A DNA stretch of 64,000 bases from contig JARHVA010004227.1 in assembly GCA_037957365.1 (NCBI GenBank), positions 1,202,001 to 1,266,000 of the forward strand. Reading direction: 5' to 3'. Positions 47,060 through 59,360 of this stretch are shown piece by piece. The notes beneath the pieces are model-generated. The model was not told the origin of the DNA and ran no database searches. It worked only from the letters and a program-made list of their open reading frames with translations. Both the position numbers and the translations under genes were made by a program. Positions within the stretch are counted from its first letter, which is position 1. Each line of letters begins with the position of its first letter. Source of the DNA: Torreya grandis (taxonomy: Eukaryota > Streptophyta > Pinopsida > Cupressales > Taxaceae).

Positions 47060-49060
47060 CTAAAATAAAAATTTGTGTTGGTTTCTTCTACAATTGTTTC
47101 ACAATATTAAATTTCTTGTCTTGGTCAATAGTGAATGGTTTATTTTGAGGCTAAATGGTTAGTTGGATGACATGCATAGTGGTGGATGGTTGAGGGCCTG
47201 GGATAGTAATCTTTGACCTCTAAGTTGTGATTGCACAATCAGGAATAAATACTAGACCATTATTGTTAATCAAAGTTGGGAATGGTGTGGGACTAGACAG
47301 GACAATTCTTAGTTTCCAGTGCAATCACATGTGGTCACGTGGCAAGGGTGAGTTGTTGATATAAGGAATAAAAGGGGAAGTCCTAGTTTTCTAGTTTGCC
47401 TCTATGCATTCCCAAGTCAAAGAAGGATTATCCATGTAATTTGGCTGAATGTTGTTGTTTAGTAATGGTCTAGGCTGATTAGTGCTTGGTTTAGGATTAA
47501 TAGAGATGGTATTAATACTACCCCCTATAATATGACCTACAACCCTATTGTAGTCATGTGTAAATACATGGAAGGTTTATTGGTTGTTACCATTTTGATC
47601 TTGTTTTTTATCCATTGTTCTATCATTGTGGGTTCTACTATTGATTTTGTTGATTTTGCTAGTTCATCCTTTGATGTTAATTTTATTGATTTTACTACTG
47701 CACTAGCTAGGAATGCCTTGTGGATAATGCTTTGGTATAGGCCAAATAATCATATTAGTGATAGCAAGCTTGTGAAATATATACTTAATAGGTTCTCCTA
47801 AGTCACTAAAGATATGATGTGCAAGCACAGTTCTCCTAGGAGGAGGGATTTGCAATGGTAATAGCTGTTATATTTGTTGTGCAGGTCTTGGTTGTTGTGC
47901 TTGTGATATTAGTTGAAGAGTTTATTGGGTAGGATTAAGCTAAAAAGGTGGTAAAGATGATGTTTTCACCATTTGGACATGATGGGATTCGGTTACCCCA
48001 TTTCCCATAACATTTCTATTATAGTTGAATTGTTTTGGTCTTTCATGGTTATTGGCCTATGCCGATTGTGATGTTGGTGCTTGAATGGGATGTTGATGTT
48101 GGTCATTTCCCTAATTGGTACCTTGATTTTGATTAGTTTAATTAAGATTGATGACTCCTTTATTGATGATCACCCACTCGATCAACAAACCTTTATCAGT
48201 GATCTCTTTGAACATATGTGCACATTGTAATTCCAAATGATAAGCTATCTCATTGTGTAATTTTTTGGTAAACACAATGGCTAATTTTTTATCTAGTAAA
48301 ATATGGGTGAAATAGCTTGCAAGGGCTCTCCATCACTATAAATAACTTGCAAAACTCTCACCAATTTTTTGCTTTTCTTGTGTTAAGTCCACTAATGAAA
48401 TCTCATGCTCGAGATTATAGGAAAAGTGTTGCATAAACTTATCATAAATATCATCAAAATTCATTACTAAATTTTTGGTTAACTTCAAAAACCACTCCAA
48501 GGCTTGTCCATCCAAGCTCCTTGGGAACAACAACAAAAGGTATATGTCACTAGTTGACATGCGATAAATAATTTGATCAAATGAGATTTAGGGTCAACTT
48601 TCCCTTTGTATTTATCAAATTTAGGTGGTTCGTATCTTGGAGGAAATGGTATCTACAAATAATACATGTTAAATAGGTAGGAACACATGCCATCCAATTT
48701 GAACTTTTTAATCTATTTACCAGCTTGAATGGCAGTAATTGCATCCTTCATCTATTGTAATTCTTGGGATAGGAAATTGGAAGGAACATTGGCTTGGGTA
48801 AATGGTTAGGAGGTCACAAGAGGGACATTTTGACTAGGGCATGATGGGGATACTTATTGGGGTACATTAGTTTGGTTGGAGAATGGACAAGGAATATGCA
48901 TACATGGATTAGGATGTACTTGAAATTACACATTTGGTTGTGTGATATTTTAATTTGGGTTGGTGATAAAGGTTTGAATTGGAGGATTTTATGGTTGGGA
49001 TGGAGGGATATAACTATACTATTCTTGTTATAGTTGAAAAGGGACATGTTACCGACTAAT
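47060..49060 (-). pseudogene. gag: gag of Tat-like element
   Basis: The N-terminal part (49,060-48,700) is Pro/Gln/Asn-rich. The capsid (48,670-48,290) reads YEPPKFDKYKGKVDPKSHL, then SDIYLLLLFPRSLDGQALEW and FDDIYDKFMQHFSYNLEHEI with DLTQEKQKIGESFASYL. This is the Retrotrans_gag plan, open from 48,560 to 48,336. A long Gln/Pro-rich C-terminal part follows. A canonical zinc knuckle was not found. Confidence 0.87.
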
Positions 49061-51739
49061 CAAACCTTGTTATTGAGTTGGAACTTGTGGTCCAAGACCC
49101 TATCTGTGGATTTATGGCACATTTTAAACCAACAATTTTCTAGTAGGTACTTTAGAAACATGGGGAAATCCTTATTGCATGAATCCCTATGAGGAAGTGA
49201 AAGCAGGTTGTAGATTCAACATCTATCATTGACCAATATTTACATGTTGTTGACTAGTCATTGCTTGGTTTTGGATTGGCATATTAGTTTACAACTAAAG
49301 AGGTACGTTGGTCGTTACCCAGTGAGGTGGAAAATTTATTGCCCCTGATTCAGGTGGAAACTTATTTGTTCTCTATTTCATTAATACACTAGATTATGCC
49401 TATTGTTGTGGAATACTACTTGTTACCTATTGAGGAGGATTAGGGTTTGTCACATTCTGTTGTTGAGGTGTGACATTGGTTGTTGTTTGATTACCTAATC
49501 TCATAGGTTGTACACTTGAGGAAGCATCCAATTGAGGTTAGGCTATATAAAATCCTATTCCCTGGTATGATGATCTGTTTATAGGATTGACCATAAGCAC
49601 ATGTTGTTGGCTAATTATTTCCACATTAGTACCACTTTAATCGGGACTAGATGTTATTTTCATATTGTCTACTACGTTTGGCTCACTATTCTGTGTATCG
49701 ATTGAAGACACTTCTTCAATAATGGGAATATGCATCAAGTTATCTATCAAAGTGATTTGTATAAATGGATTTGAATTTGGTTTATCTTATCCAATTAACT
49801 CTATCAACACTCCTATTGAAGGAACTAGGTTAATGAGAGGCTTGCTTACCATGTTCATCTGATTGAAATCATGTGCTAGATTTAGGTAGGTTTGATATGT
49901 TGTCTACATTTGGTTAAAGTGATATTACATGATGTTTTTGCCTCAATTAGATGTATTAGGATCTTGATACGTCATTTGGACTAGAGCCATAGGATTTCTA
50001 GAAGAAGCCTATTGATCGTAAATGATATTATGGGGCACTCTTACTAGACTTGGTAAATTTTCAGGGGGGAAGTCTACTGAAAACATGGCCCCTAACTCTA
50101 TGGATCTAACCAAAATCTCATCTTTGTTCTACAACAAATATCACTCAAACAAAAATGGATCATATGTAGATGTCGTATTAGTATAATATGATTGTTGAAG
50201 AACTAGCTCATCCACTACGGGTATTGTAGCTAGGTATTGTGCAATTTATTCTTGGTCTTGTTTTGAATAAGGTAGTGTGTTAACCAAAAAGTTAGCCAAT
50301 GGATCTTGGCTTTGTGCCCCTAATTGAGTATTATAAGAGGATAATAATCTATCTCATAAGCAATAATATCTGCATAAGGGTTTTGCACCATTTTTTCTTG
50401 CATAACTACATTACTAATCTTCAGATTATACATGAGTCCACTACGAGTGTAGGATTACATGTTGGGATCCATAGTCAATGTTTTTATGATAAAAGGTCAA
50501 AGAGTTATACAAACCCTAAAAAATATAATGTGTAAAACAAATGATGTTCCAACTTGGTCTAGATTTGTCAAAAGGATCAAAAGGTTTATGCAAAGTTTTT
50601 TTAAGAAACAAGCTAGCGTGAAGTATCTAACGTTTCACTGTTCACACAAAGATAAGCAAGTAAATGGACCAAAAATCAAAATTCCAAACTCTAAGGTCAG
50701 AGTGTTTCAAATAAGTATAATCTAAGAATTTAAAAGTTGTTAGGTCTTTTGGCCAAACACAACGTCAAAATCTAGTCTTTAAGATAGATAAAAAATTTAA
50801 TCTAATGGATTTGAAACACTTCTAATAAACACTAGGCATTTGATTCTTGAACATGAACTTGATCAACTAAGTATAAGGTATGAAACAAAAGGCACTTTAG
50901 AAATAGTTTATTTTCTCACAAAAATGGTATAAAACTTGGTTCTTTTGACAAACAAGCTAAATGAAAGTGAACAATATAACTATTTTAGACAAAAGATCAT
51001 AAAAGTACACTTGGATTAGTCTGAAAATGTAGGAACAAATTTGGAACTCTATGTAGGAGGGTCTATGAAACAATATTCAAAACATTTTGGGCAGCTTAAT
51101 GACGTTATACTACCCAAAAGGTATGACAAAAAGGTTTGTTTCAAAAACTCTCTAAAGCAAAGACACTTTCCTATAATTTTGACAGCATAACACTACTTTT
51201 CTTGATTCAAAATGGTGTGGTGCATAGACTCAAAGTGAAAGTGTTTATCACAAAATGGCTTAAGTCTATCAAGTGATGATAATGATTATGAGTCTTAAAT
51301 GGCCTTCAACCACAATTGGAAATTATACCTAAGTTCCCTCAAGCTTAGTGAAAATGGCAAAGCCACATGACATATCAATCCTATGAACTTATAAAGGTGT
51401 AATTTCAAATTTAGATTATAAGTGAAGGACTTAAACAACTTTGGTAAAGGTCTAGACTCAATTGGGCAACATAACTACACCAAAGTGGATGATATTACTC
51501 TCAAGCTTTTGCTGAGATTTAAACAAGGCAAATTGATGATCTCACATGGGAAACATAATACCTCTTTGTTCAAAGGAAAATTTGGACTATGTGTTTGGTT
51601 TGGATTGTTTGTTTACACCAAGTTTTGACTTTAAACAAGACTTTAATCTAGGATAAGACCAACTAATTAATTTCTCTTAGATCCTAAATTAACAAGGTTA
51701 CTTGGTATTGTTGGAATCCATCAATATACATCATTTAAG

Positions 51740-52190
51740 AGGATTTTTAAGTGTTCATCCAAAAGTAAATGCACATTATATAGTAGGGTTTTTACACCCC
51801 CCTTCTCTCAAATGATAGTACTATGATATGGACCTTGAGGTGCACCTTGCACCAACAATACTTCCATGGCAAGTGGAGATTTGTCGAAGATATAACAAGT
51901 TTCTGAATTGTCTAGGGGAATCAATTGCACAATGAATTTCATGCCAAATAATGAAAAATAAAAGCATGGATTTTGGGTCCGTATCACTTGGCTTGTTGTA
52001 AAAAGGTCTAGTCCTTTTTGCAACCACTACATCTTATTTTTCGCTCAGTGTAGTGCAATGTCTAAAGTACCACTACGTCCCGTGTGTAACTCCAAAGGAG
52101 CCAAATGAAGCCAATGTTGGGAGGTGAAACCTCAGGTCAAAACTTCCCTAAATAACTCATGGGAGGTGATGAAGTCCCCCTCACAAGCCA
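51740..52190 (-). pseudogene. Possible upstream ORF relic in Tat-like leader
   Basis: A minus reading runs for about 150 codons with four stops (TGA or TAG), including WLHLAPLELHTGRSGTLDIA, QNPCFYFSLFGMKFIVQLIP and LAMEVLLVQGAPQGPYHS. A second overlapping frame (52,027-51,821) is also open for 68 codons. No domain is recognised. Its position before gag would suit the extra ORF of Ogre-type elements, but chance cannot be excluded. Confidence 0.35.
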
Positions 52191-52794
52191 AGTTTTCATA
52201 AAAATAAAGAAAGCATGAAAGTAGAAAGACTTTAGGGTCATTTTCAAGGTCACCCAAACTTTGATGAGTTTTTGGGGAGTGCTTTAGATAACTTTATTTC
52301 TAAGCTTTGGACTAGGCTATTTATAATAGGAATGGCACTTTTGATTCTAAGGGTTCCCTAAAGGGGACAAATGGAAGAGCATACCCATAACATTCCTCTT
52401 TTTACCAAACAAAATCTAATTAAACAACTATTACAAATAAAAATTTATAAGTGTATTCAATTTTAAGCCCAAATAAAAGATTTGGTGGTGTTCATTTGAC
52501 CCCTTTGTCTTAGTTACAAACTTTGAAAACATTCACCAAAAACATCTAAATTCTTTGTTAAACACCAAAACAAGGTTCCTAATTGATTTTTAAGCATGCA
52601 AAAGGTGATTTAAACATTTTTTGAGAAAATTTCAAGCTTGGTGATATAGCAAAAATGTTATCATGTCCTTTAGCTTTGAAGCTCTTTTTGGTTTGAAATA
52701 ATAAACTTTGGAAAAATAGCTCTTGGGTCTGTGTTTTAAGAAAAACATAGTGATAGACGTCAATTTCTATAACTGGCGATGGTACATTTTCTAA

Positions 52795-52935
52795 CCGATG
52801 TCAGTTATTTAATCAACATCAGTTATGCTAATATAACCAATGGCAAGTATAAAAATAATGTCAGTTTTACTAACTGATGTCAGTTAAATATGTAATCAAT
52901 GTTAGTCTTACTTGCTGACATTGGTTACTATGTAA
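52795..52935. repeat. Short repeats of a GATGTCAGTTA motif with palindromic copies
   Basis: Six or seven variants of RATGTCAGTTA occur in 140 bp. One copy, AACTGATGTCAGTT, is a near-perfect palindrome. It lies within 300 bp of the 5' LTR in the leader. Confidence 0.65.
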
Positions 52936-53055
52936 AAATTGTGGCAAACAAAAATGGAAAAATAAAGTTAGAAAATCAATTTTCAAGAGTTTTAAGGGCC
53001 CAAATAAATATTTTAAAGTTGGAAAATGATCTTCTTCAAGTGTGAGATGTGACTA

Positions 53056-53073
53056 GTCTCATCAAGTGTGCCA
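53056..53073 (-). promoter_or_regulatory. Candidate primer-binding site of Tat-like element
   Basis: On minus, three bases inside the 5' LTR, TGGCACACTTGATGAGAC begins with the required TGG. I cannot name the tRNA. It is not the initiator Met site. Confidence 0.45.
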
Positions 53074-53076
53074 TTA

Positions 53077-54276
53077 TGTGATCTAGGAATTTGAGTCAAG
53101 AGAGGATGGTTATTATGGTGTTAGTTTCAAAATGAAAACAAAAAGTAAGAAACACACTAATAACATAACATCTCTAAGCCTAGACACTAGGGAGACCTTA
53201 GTTAACAAAAAAAAAAAAAAAACACAACTAAAAATTAAAGAATAAAACACAAGAATTCTTTCACCTTCCTTGGATGCTCCAAATGCTTTTGTAGTAGTGG
53301 CTTACTCAGTTTTGAGCTAATGAAGTCCTTGACAATGGAAGCTTGGCTACCTCCATCTCTCCTTGGCACTTTGTGGCTTTGGCTTGGCTTGGATTGGAAT
53401 AAATTTAGCATGGTAACATTAATTTATTGAAGCTTTTGAAACCATTTGTGCATTATAAATTTGCATAATCAAGACTTAAAAATGATGTTCATCGCCTCTC
53501 TATTTATAGATTTTTGAGAATGTCTAGAATCAACCTGAACCATCCATCTTGAGATTGAGATGTGTGGTTGAGGATTAATTCAATTTTTAGAATTAATTTT
53601 GTAGTTATCCTCATAATGACATTAGAATAGGGGAAATTAAGAGGCATGGAGGGCATCATGGAAGGCATTGATGAGGCATGGAGGGCATGAATCCTGATAT
53701 TTGTGGCATTTGTGGCCTAGGGATTTCTTCCCAAGAAATGAGGCCACTTGATGATGCAGATATTCAATATTTATTTCTAAAAACAAGTATTCAAAAATTT
53801 TCCATAGAATTATTGATTAGGCCTTGTTTGGGTTAATTAGATCTTAAGCATGTTTAAGCACTTTGTGCACAAATTACTCGAATTGATCAAAATGCCTTAT
53901 TATTGGTCTAAAATTTGATTAGATTGGAATTGGAAGGCAATGCCAGATGTGTTGGATCCATTATCCCATTTAGGATGTTACCAATAATAAATAACAAAGG
54001 CACGTGTCTCATGTAAGAGATTTGATAGGAAGGAGCAATCCAAAGCACCTAGTTGTAAAATTGGCATTTTGACTCAAAATGAACTGATCAAAGTTAGCTA
54101 GACTATAAATTGAATTACCCCATTTAGGGATACCCTAGCCAAAATCGGCACTTGAATATGTCAATTTCACATCATTTATCATGTTTTTGTGTTTTCAGGC
54201 CAAATTGTGTATTTTAAGTGGAAATTGGCCAAAACCCTGATTGGAGGTTATTGATGGCCAAATTTAGGTGTTTACA
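53077..54276 (-). repeat. 5' LTR of Tat-like element
   Basis: 1,200 bp, TGTGATC...GTTTACA on +. It aligns end to end with 38,431-39,606; small indels include a 24-bp AGGCATGGAGGGCAT-containing duplication near 53,670. Confidence 0.95.
53500..53508 (-). promoter_or_regulatory. TATA box in 5' LTR of Tat-like element
   Basis: TATAAATAG on minus, likely the core promoter of the element. Confidence 0.7.
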
Positions 54277-54565
54277 GTTCTTGCATGAATTATTCATCCT
54301 CCCATGTTGCATTTTCAGTGGGCAGATTCTTCCATTTGATGAGAAATTCATAAATGGCTTAGTTATGTAATTTCTTTAAACATGTCTCTATAACAATCTC
54401 AAATACCATAATGAACTTCCATTCTTCATCTAACTTAGGTAACTTAGACTGTATCAGAAGCTTAGAACCAATTACTTTCTTCAAGCATGAAACATGAAAG
54501 ATAGGATGAATTTTAGAATAAGGTGGGAGTTCTAACATATAAATGACACTTTTGATTTGGTGCAT
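54277..54565 (-). pseudogene. pol: Chromodomain and preceding pol tail of chromovirus
   Basis: LELPPYSKIHPIFHVSCLKK (54,530-54,471) is the conserved pre-chromodomain block of chromoviral integrase. AIYEFLIKWKNLP and ENATWEDE (54,360-54,295) then give the chromodomain strand and the W-E-D/P aromatic motif, ending FMQE at the insertion of the Tat-like element. The last residues lie at 38,392-38,430. Chromodomains steer integration to specific chromatin. Confidence 0.92.
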
Positions 54566-55520
54566 AACCTTTTAGGGTACATAAAAATTTGGTGTGAGCT
54601 TGATGTTATTATGTTGTTTAAGTGACCAATGTTTATAGGGTTAAAGTGAAGGAACACCCAAAATCCTTCCTAAAATTTCCTCTCACTGCAGTGCTGATCG
54701 ACTTGTTGTTTCATCCTATTTTGAGCCACAACCAAATTCTACTTAAGGACTTGAAGCACTTCTTGATGGTATTGAAGATGATCCTCGACCACATAGGCTT
54801 TGGATTGACCTTGCAAATAAGATGTAGTATAAGGTGGAGGGGGGTAGTCATAGAGAACCTCAAATGGTGTCATATTTATCATTGTGTGAAATGATGTGGT
54901 ATACCACCATTCTACCTATGAAAGCCACTTGGACCATTGTGCTTATGTTTTTAAGGCAAAGAATGTAAGTATCCTTTGAGACATTTAAATTTGGTCATTT
55001 GATTATGGATGATAAGATGAACTATGGGAAAGTTTTGTGACTCATGTAGAAAATAATTCAGTCCAAAATATACTAGTGAAGATAGGATCATGATCAATCA
55101 TAGTGATTTTGGGAATTCCATGTAGTTTCTATACCTTTTCCTTGAATACTTCCACCATGATACTAACTTTAAATGGATGATAAATCCCACAAAAATGTGC
55201 ATACTTAGTGATTCAATCCACAATAAATAATAGCATGTCCATGTTATTCGATTTAGGTAGACTTGTAATGAAGTCCATTGATATTTCTTCTAAATGTTGT
55301 GCTTGAATGGCTAATGGTTGTAAGAGACCTGGGGTCTTAATCATTTCTCCTTTATTTTGTTGACATATAAAAAATTCTACCACAAATTTATGTATATCCC
55401 CCTTAAGGCCTTCCCAAACAAAATCCTTATTTATATAGTGATAAGTCTTTAAGAACCCAAAATGTCCTCCGATGGGTGAGTCATGCATTTGAGACAAGAT
55501 ACTAGATTTCAATTCTGATT
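54560..55520 (-). pseudogene. pol: Integrase of chromovirus
   Basis: The frame 55,512-55,213 has MHDSPIGGHFGFLKTYHYI and FICQQNKGEMIKTPGLLQPL, the H-H-C-C zinc domain with the first Cys lost to Phe. ISMDFITSLPKS carries the first catalytic Asp. The second Asp region (MIDHDPIFTS, about 55,100) is kept. The catalytic Glu codon of the SYHPQSDGQTE block has become a stop near 55,010. WYTTSFHTMINMTPFEVLY follows (about 54,880). Confidence 0.9.
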
Positions 55521-55899
55521 TTTTACATAAAAAGTGTCTATCTTTGTACCATAATGAGTCTCCTTTCCAAATCTACTTATCTATATAAGATGAGTTCTTT
55601 TACAATTGTTGTATGAGTTTCCTGGTTGGAGAGTCTTGTTGCCACTCTACCTACGCTACTTCTACTCATTCATGTTGTAATAAAAAAATAAGATAAATTT
55701 TTTCTTCCTCTAATTCCTATCGAGAAAGTGCATCAACTATAATATTCTCCTTTCATTTTTGTAAATAATTTTAAAGTCATATATTACCATCTATGTGACC
55801 CATTTCTATTGCTCCTCTACAAACAGTCATTCCTCCAAAAAATAATTTAGACTCTCATGATCTATCTTAACTTTGAAATGCCTTCCCATGAGATATTGG

Positions 55900-57020
55900 T
55901 GCCACTATTTAACTACATGAATGATTGCTAACATTTCTTTATCATATGTGGGCCTTACCAAGATATTTCCTTTTAATTGTTCACTCTCAAATGATAAGGG
56001 ATGCCCTTATTGCATTAGTACTACCCCAATGCCATGGCTAGAAGTATCACATTCTAACATAAATGTCTTAGATAAGTCTGGGGTAGGTAGCATAGGCATG
56101 GAAGTAAGAGATTCTTTCAATTGTTGGAATGCTTATGTGGCTAATTTTGACCATGAAAATAAATCCTTCTTCAATAATGTTGTCAGGGGTGATGTTATGT
56201 GAGCATAGTTGAGAAAAACACTATGTAGTAGCCTATTAAACCCAAGAATCCTCTTAAACCTTTCATATTTTTAGGTTATGGCCAATCTTTGACAACTACG
56301 ATCTTCTTAGGGTCTACTTTAACATCTTCATGTGATATCACATGTCCTAAGTACTCCACTTCCTTCACTCTAAAGGCATATTTAGATTTCTTTACATCAA
56401 GTTGATGGTGTTCCAATACCTTTAATATCTTTTCTACATGTTGAAAATGTTCTTCCCATGTTTTACTATAGATTAATATGTCATCAAAGAAAACCAATAC
56501 AAATTTATGAAGAAATGGGCAGAAAATTGAATTCATGAGGCTCTAAAAAGTAGATGGAGCATTAGTGAGACCAAATGGCATAATTAATAATTCCTAGTGA
56601 CCCTCATGTGTCCTGAATGAATTATTATGTACATCCTCCTCATTTACCTAAATTTAATGATACCCTGAACACAAATCTAGTTTAGTAAAGAAAACAACAC
56701 CATTCAATTCATATAATAATTCATCAATGATAGGAATAAGAAACCTATCTTTCACAGTGATCTTATTGGGTTCCCTATAATCTGGTCATATTCTCCATGG
56801 CTCATCTTTTTTTAACCACAACCACTAGAGATGAATAAGCACTTTTACTAGGATGAATAATACTTGAGTATAGCATTTCCTTCACCAATTTTTCAATTTT
56901 TGACTTTTATTCATAGGGGTAGCGATAAGGTCTAATGTTAAGAGGGATACTTCCTAGACTTAATTCAATTTCATGATCATGATCTCTAATTGGAGGTAGG
57001 CCCTTTGGTTCCCTGAAAGA
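55900..57020 (-). pseudogene. pol: Reverse transcriptase and RNase H of chromovirus
   Basis: RT opens with REPKGLPPIRDHDHEIEL (57,015-56,962) and YRYPYE, then SAYSSLVVVVKK, RFLIPIIDELLYELNG, FFTKLDLCSGYH and LIMPFGLTNAPSTF. The 86-codon open frame 56,536-56,276 holds VFFDDILIYSKTWEEHFQHV with the catalytic F-D-D and YLGHVISHEDVKVDPKKI. RNase H follows (56,150-55,900) with MALG and YDKEMLAI-type motifs. Typical chromoviral pol with stops mostly at Gln/Arg/Trp positions. Confidence 0.9.
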
Positions 57021-57239
57021 CTTTTGATGTTGTTGAATAATTATTTAAATATTTGGTTGTTCCTAATTTTCTACATCATGTGCTTTCAAGAAATGTAGTT
57101 GTGCCATTATGTCATAATATCCTTTCTTAATTAATTTATCCATCCTATGAGAGCTAATAATTTGGCTTCATGGGGATTTCATCCCATTGAGTGTGTAATT
57201 TTTTCCATTTATACTAAAACCCATGAATAAGTCTTGAAA

Positions 57240-57560
57240 ATTAAAAGACACTATTCCAAGTTGTTTAAGCCATTGCACTCCCAAAACTACATCTGCTCTC
57301 CCAATCAATATGGCAAACATTTCTAAATCTAGCTAATAGTCCCCCATTGAGAGACTGATATGATGACATTTAACCCCACAAGAGAGTTATTTCCCATCGA
57401 CAATCATGACTTGAAAATTGGAGTCTAGATACACAAAGCAATTAAGCCATTACTAATTTTTTATCAATGAAATTATGGGTACTCCTTGTATCGACTAAAA
57501 CTATCACTTTCTTCTTCTTAATATAACCTACCACTTTGAGTGTTTGTGGTGTGCTTATCC
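57240..57560 (-). pseudogene. pro: Aspartic protease of chromovirus
   Basis: KKVIVLVDTRSTHNFIDKKL (57,509-57,450) is the active-site loop, with D-T-R-S for the usual D-S-G-S, a Gly to Arg change that would inactivate the enzyme. THNFI is the diagnostic chromoviral follow-on. Confidence 0.85.
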
Positions 57561-57689
57561 CATTTAATGCATGTAGAGAGATAATAGGGATTTCTTCCTC
57601 AAAATTTGCATGCTCTTATTCTATTGTAAGTTCCTCTATAGTTAATTCTTCTTCCTCCAAAACCTCATTCTCAATAATCATTAGTCTTT

Positions 57690-58600
57690 TCTCACCATTG
57701 GCACACTTATGTCCTCTAGACCATTTACTATCACAATGCCAACATAGGCCCTTTTCTCTTTTTTACTTATTGAGGAGAGAACTTGGTAATTTGTCTTGGG
57801 TTAAAAGAGTTGACCATATTTCTATCAATAATATTAGTCACATTTCTATCTCTCCATCTTGAAGTTTGACCTTGCGTGAATCTCTTGGTAGCAAAGTTTT
57901 TTTGCTCAATGTGTGATGTAAAATTATAGTCTCTGATAACATGTTGCTTCCAGAGTATGGATTACCAATCTCATATGCTCTGCATTATATTCTGTTATGG
58001 ATCATGTTTGTTTCAAATTTGTTAGTTGGGTGAAATAACTTCCCTTTTATGGCTGCACATAGTGGGCTACTAAGTCCTTATTAAATTCATCCTAACTAAT
58101 CCCTTGCCCTTTCTTGTCACTTATCATCTACTGGTACCATTGATAAGGTCATATTCTAAATGTAGTGAGGCTATGTCAACCTTTGCATTCTATAATATAT
58201 TGTGAATCTTAAAATATTATTCCATGAGACTTATCTAGGAGGTTACATCCATACCATCAAAGTTTTGGATGTCCATATTTGGTAGGGTATTTTTAGACCT
58301 TGGAACTGTTGTCCTATGTTTCCTTTATTTTGACCTCCAGGATGGTTTGGCTATGTATGAGTGACTGAAGGATGTGGATTAATTAAGGAATCCAATTCAG
58401 ACATTAGATCCTATTTAAATGTGTATACACCCTCATTAAATGAATTTAAAAATGGGCTAAATAAATTATCCTTGGTAAAAGTGACCACTATTTCACATCC
58501 CTCAGGTATGTTTCCTTCAATTTTAGGTGGTGGACAATAAAGGGAATCATTGGGATTAGTGGTTGAAGAAAAGGCATCTGTTAAAAAAGGCATGGCTATT
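57690..58600 (-). pseudogene. gag: gag of chromovirus
   Basis: The capsid start reads PNMDIQNFDGMDVTSWISLM then EYYFKIHN (58,290-58,205), the pattern FxGxDxxxWxxxxExYF. The knuckle is KGLCWHCDSKWSRGHKC (57,752-57,702). The frame 58,593-58,411 upstream is open for 60 codons but carries no motif. Acidic Glu-rich linkers precede protease. Confidence 0.85.
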
Positions 58601-59031
58601 GATTTGGTTTTTTTTCTAGCTCTATATTTATTCTAAACTCTTGGAGGAAATTATCTCAAGCGAGTGGTAACCATAAACAATTAAAACATGTGTTGTATTA
58701 GGAGCATATGTTCTAATGTTGACCAACTTTGACTAACAAATTTTGGAATGTAAAATGCCTCAAATCTCAAAATACAAAGAAAAGACCCTAACTAAAATTT
58801 TATGAGCTTTATTAAAATATAAACAAATCATAAAAAATCCTAAAATTGTGATATGTAGATTTGTTTTATAAAAAATAATCAACTCATAATAACTCACTCA
58901 ATAATTATCATGACATCCCAATTTTTTTCTTCTAGACTCCTTGATTGATTTTCCAACTCCACTAAAAAAATTGTAGAAAAATTCACCACAGTTCGAGAGA
59001 TATAGTAGAAAAAATCTATGCTAAAATCGAT

Positions 59032-59043
59032 GCTCTGATACCA
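59032..59043 (-). promoter_or_regulatory. Primer-binding site of chromovirus (initiator tRNA-Met)
   Basis: TGGTATCAGAGC on minus, two bases inside the 5' LTR: the complement of the 3' end of plant initiator tRNA-Met, the usual primer for these elements. Confidence 0.95.
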
Positions 59044-59045
59044 TT

Positions 59046-59359
59046 TGTTAGGATATTTATTTATAATAACATAAATAACATTCAAATATAATCCACTTCA
59101 AGGGGGAATCTTCCAATAATCAGAATAAATGAGGAAATGAATTCAATGATGAAACTTATGATGAATATGGAGAAAGAAACTTATATGTACTCCACCATAT
59201 ATATACTCATAATTGGGAAGAGTCACACCCATGATAGGGAAGGGTCACACCCATTCATTCTAATTAGGTTGGCCTAACTATTAAGAATTAATAAATGAAA
59301 TATCGAGGTTATGATCTCCATTCCATAACCTTAGTACTCATAAGGTTAGGGGTGTAACA
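59046..59359 (-). repeat. 5' LTR of chromovirus
   Basis: 314 bp, TGTTAGGATA...GTGTAACA on +. It matches 38,072-38,375 with about 10% differences by eye. Confidence 0.95.
59197..59205 (-). promoter_or_regulatory. TATA box in chromovirus 5' LTR
   Basis: TATATATAT on minus, equivalent to 38,211-38,221 in the 3' LTR. Confidence 0.5.
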
Positions 59360-59360
59360 T

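Larger units (their letters stand above)
49061..53076 (-). other. Long 5' leader of Tat-like element
   Basis: 4.0 kb between the 5' LTR and gag. It contains short palindromic repeats near the LTR (52,795-52,935) and a patch of relatively open frames (51,740-52,190). Long leaders, sometimes with an extra ORF before gag, are known for Ogre-type elements. The remainder is AT-rich without recognisable domains. Confidence 0.55.
38431..54276 (-). mobile_element. Tat/Ogre-like Ty3/gypsy retrotransposon, 15.8 kb, minus strand
   Basis: Bounded by direct repeats 53,077-54,276 (5' LTR in element sense) and 38,431-39,606 (3' LTR). Coding order on minus: gag, protease, G-patch-like linker, RT, RNase H, a second archaeal-type RNase H, integrase. 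The duplicate RNase H and very large size (long leader of about 4 kb and 3' region of about 2.3 kb) are established marks of the Tat lineage, including Ogre. It is inserted in the chromodomain of a chromovirus with a 5-bp near-match target duplication. LTRs differ by roughly 5-10% by eye. Several domains remain open for over 100 codons, including a 255-codon stretch, but catalytic and zinc residues are partly lost. Confidence 0.92.
38072..59359 (-). mobile_element. Chromovirus (Ty3/gypsy with chromodomain), split by a nested element
   Basis: Minus-strand element with LTRs 59,046-59,359 (5') and 38,072-38,375 (3'), PBS at 59,032-59,043, polypurine tract at 38,376-38,390, and gag, protease, RT, RNase H, integrase and chromodomain in order. 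Its own length is about 5.4 kb once the 15.8-kb insertion at 38,431-54,276 is removed, normal for plant chromoviruses. It sits in a LINE relic with a 5-bp near-match target duplication. LTRs differ by about 10% by eye. Coding is interrupted by many stops. The exact chromovirus clade was not assigned. Confidence 0.92.

Noticed and set aside
47532..47801. Hydrophobic plus-strand open frame as a membrane protein
   Set aside because: It is antisense to the Gln/Asn/Pro-rich gag linker of the minus-strand element.
55921..56202. 93-codon plus-strand open frame
   Set aside because: Antisense to the chromovirus RNase H region, with no motif of its own.
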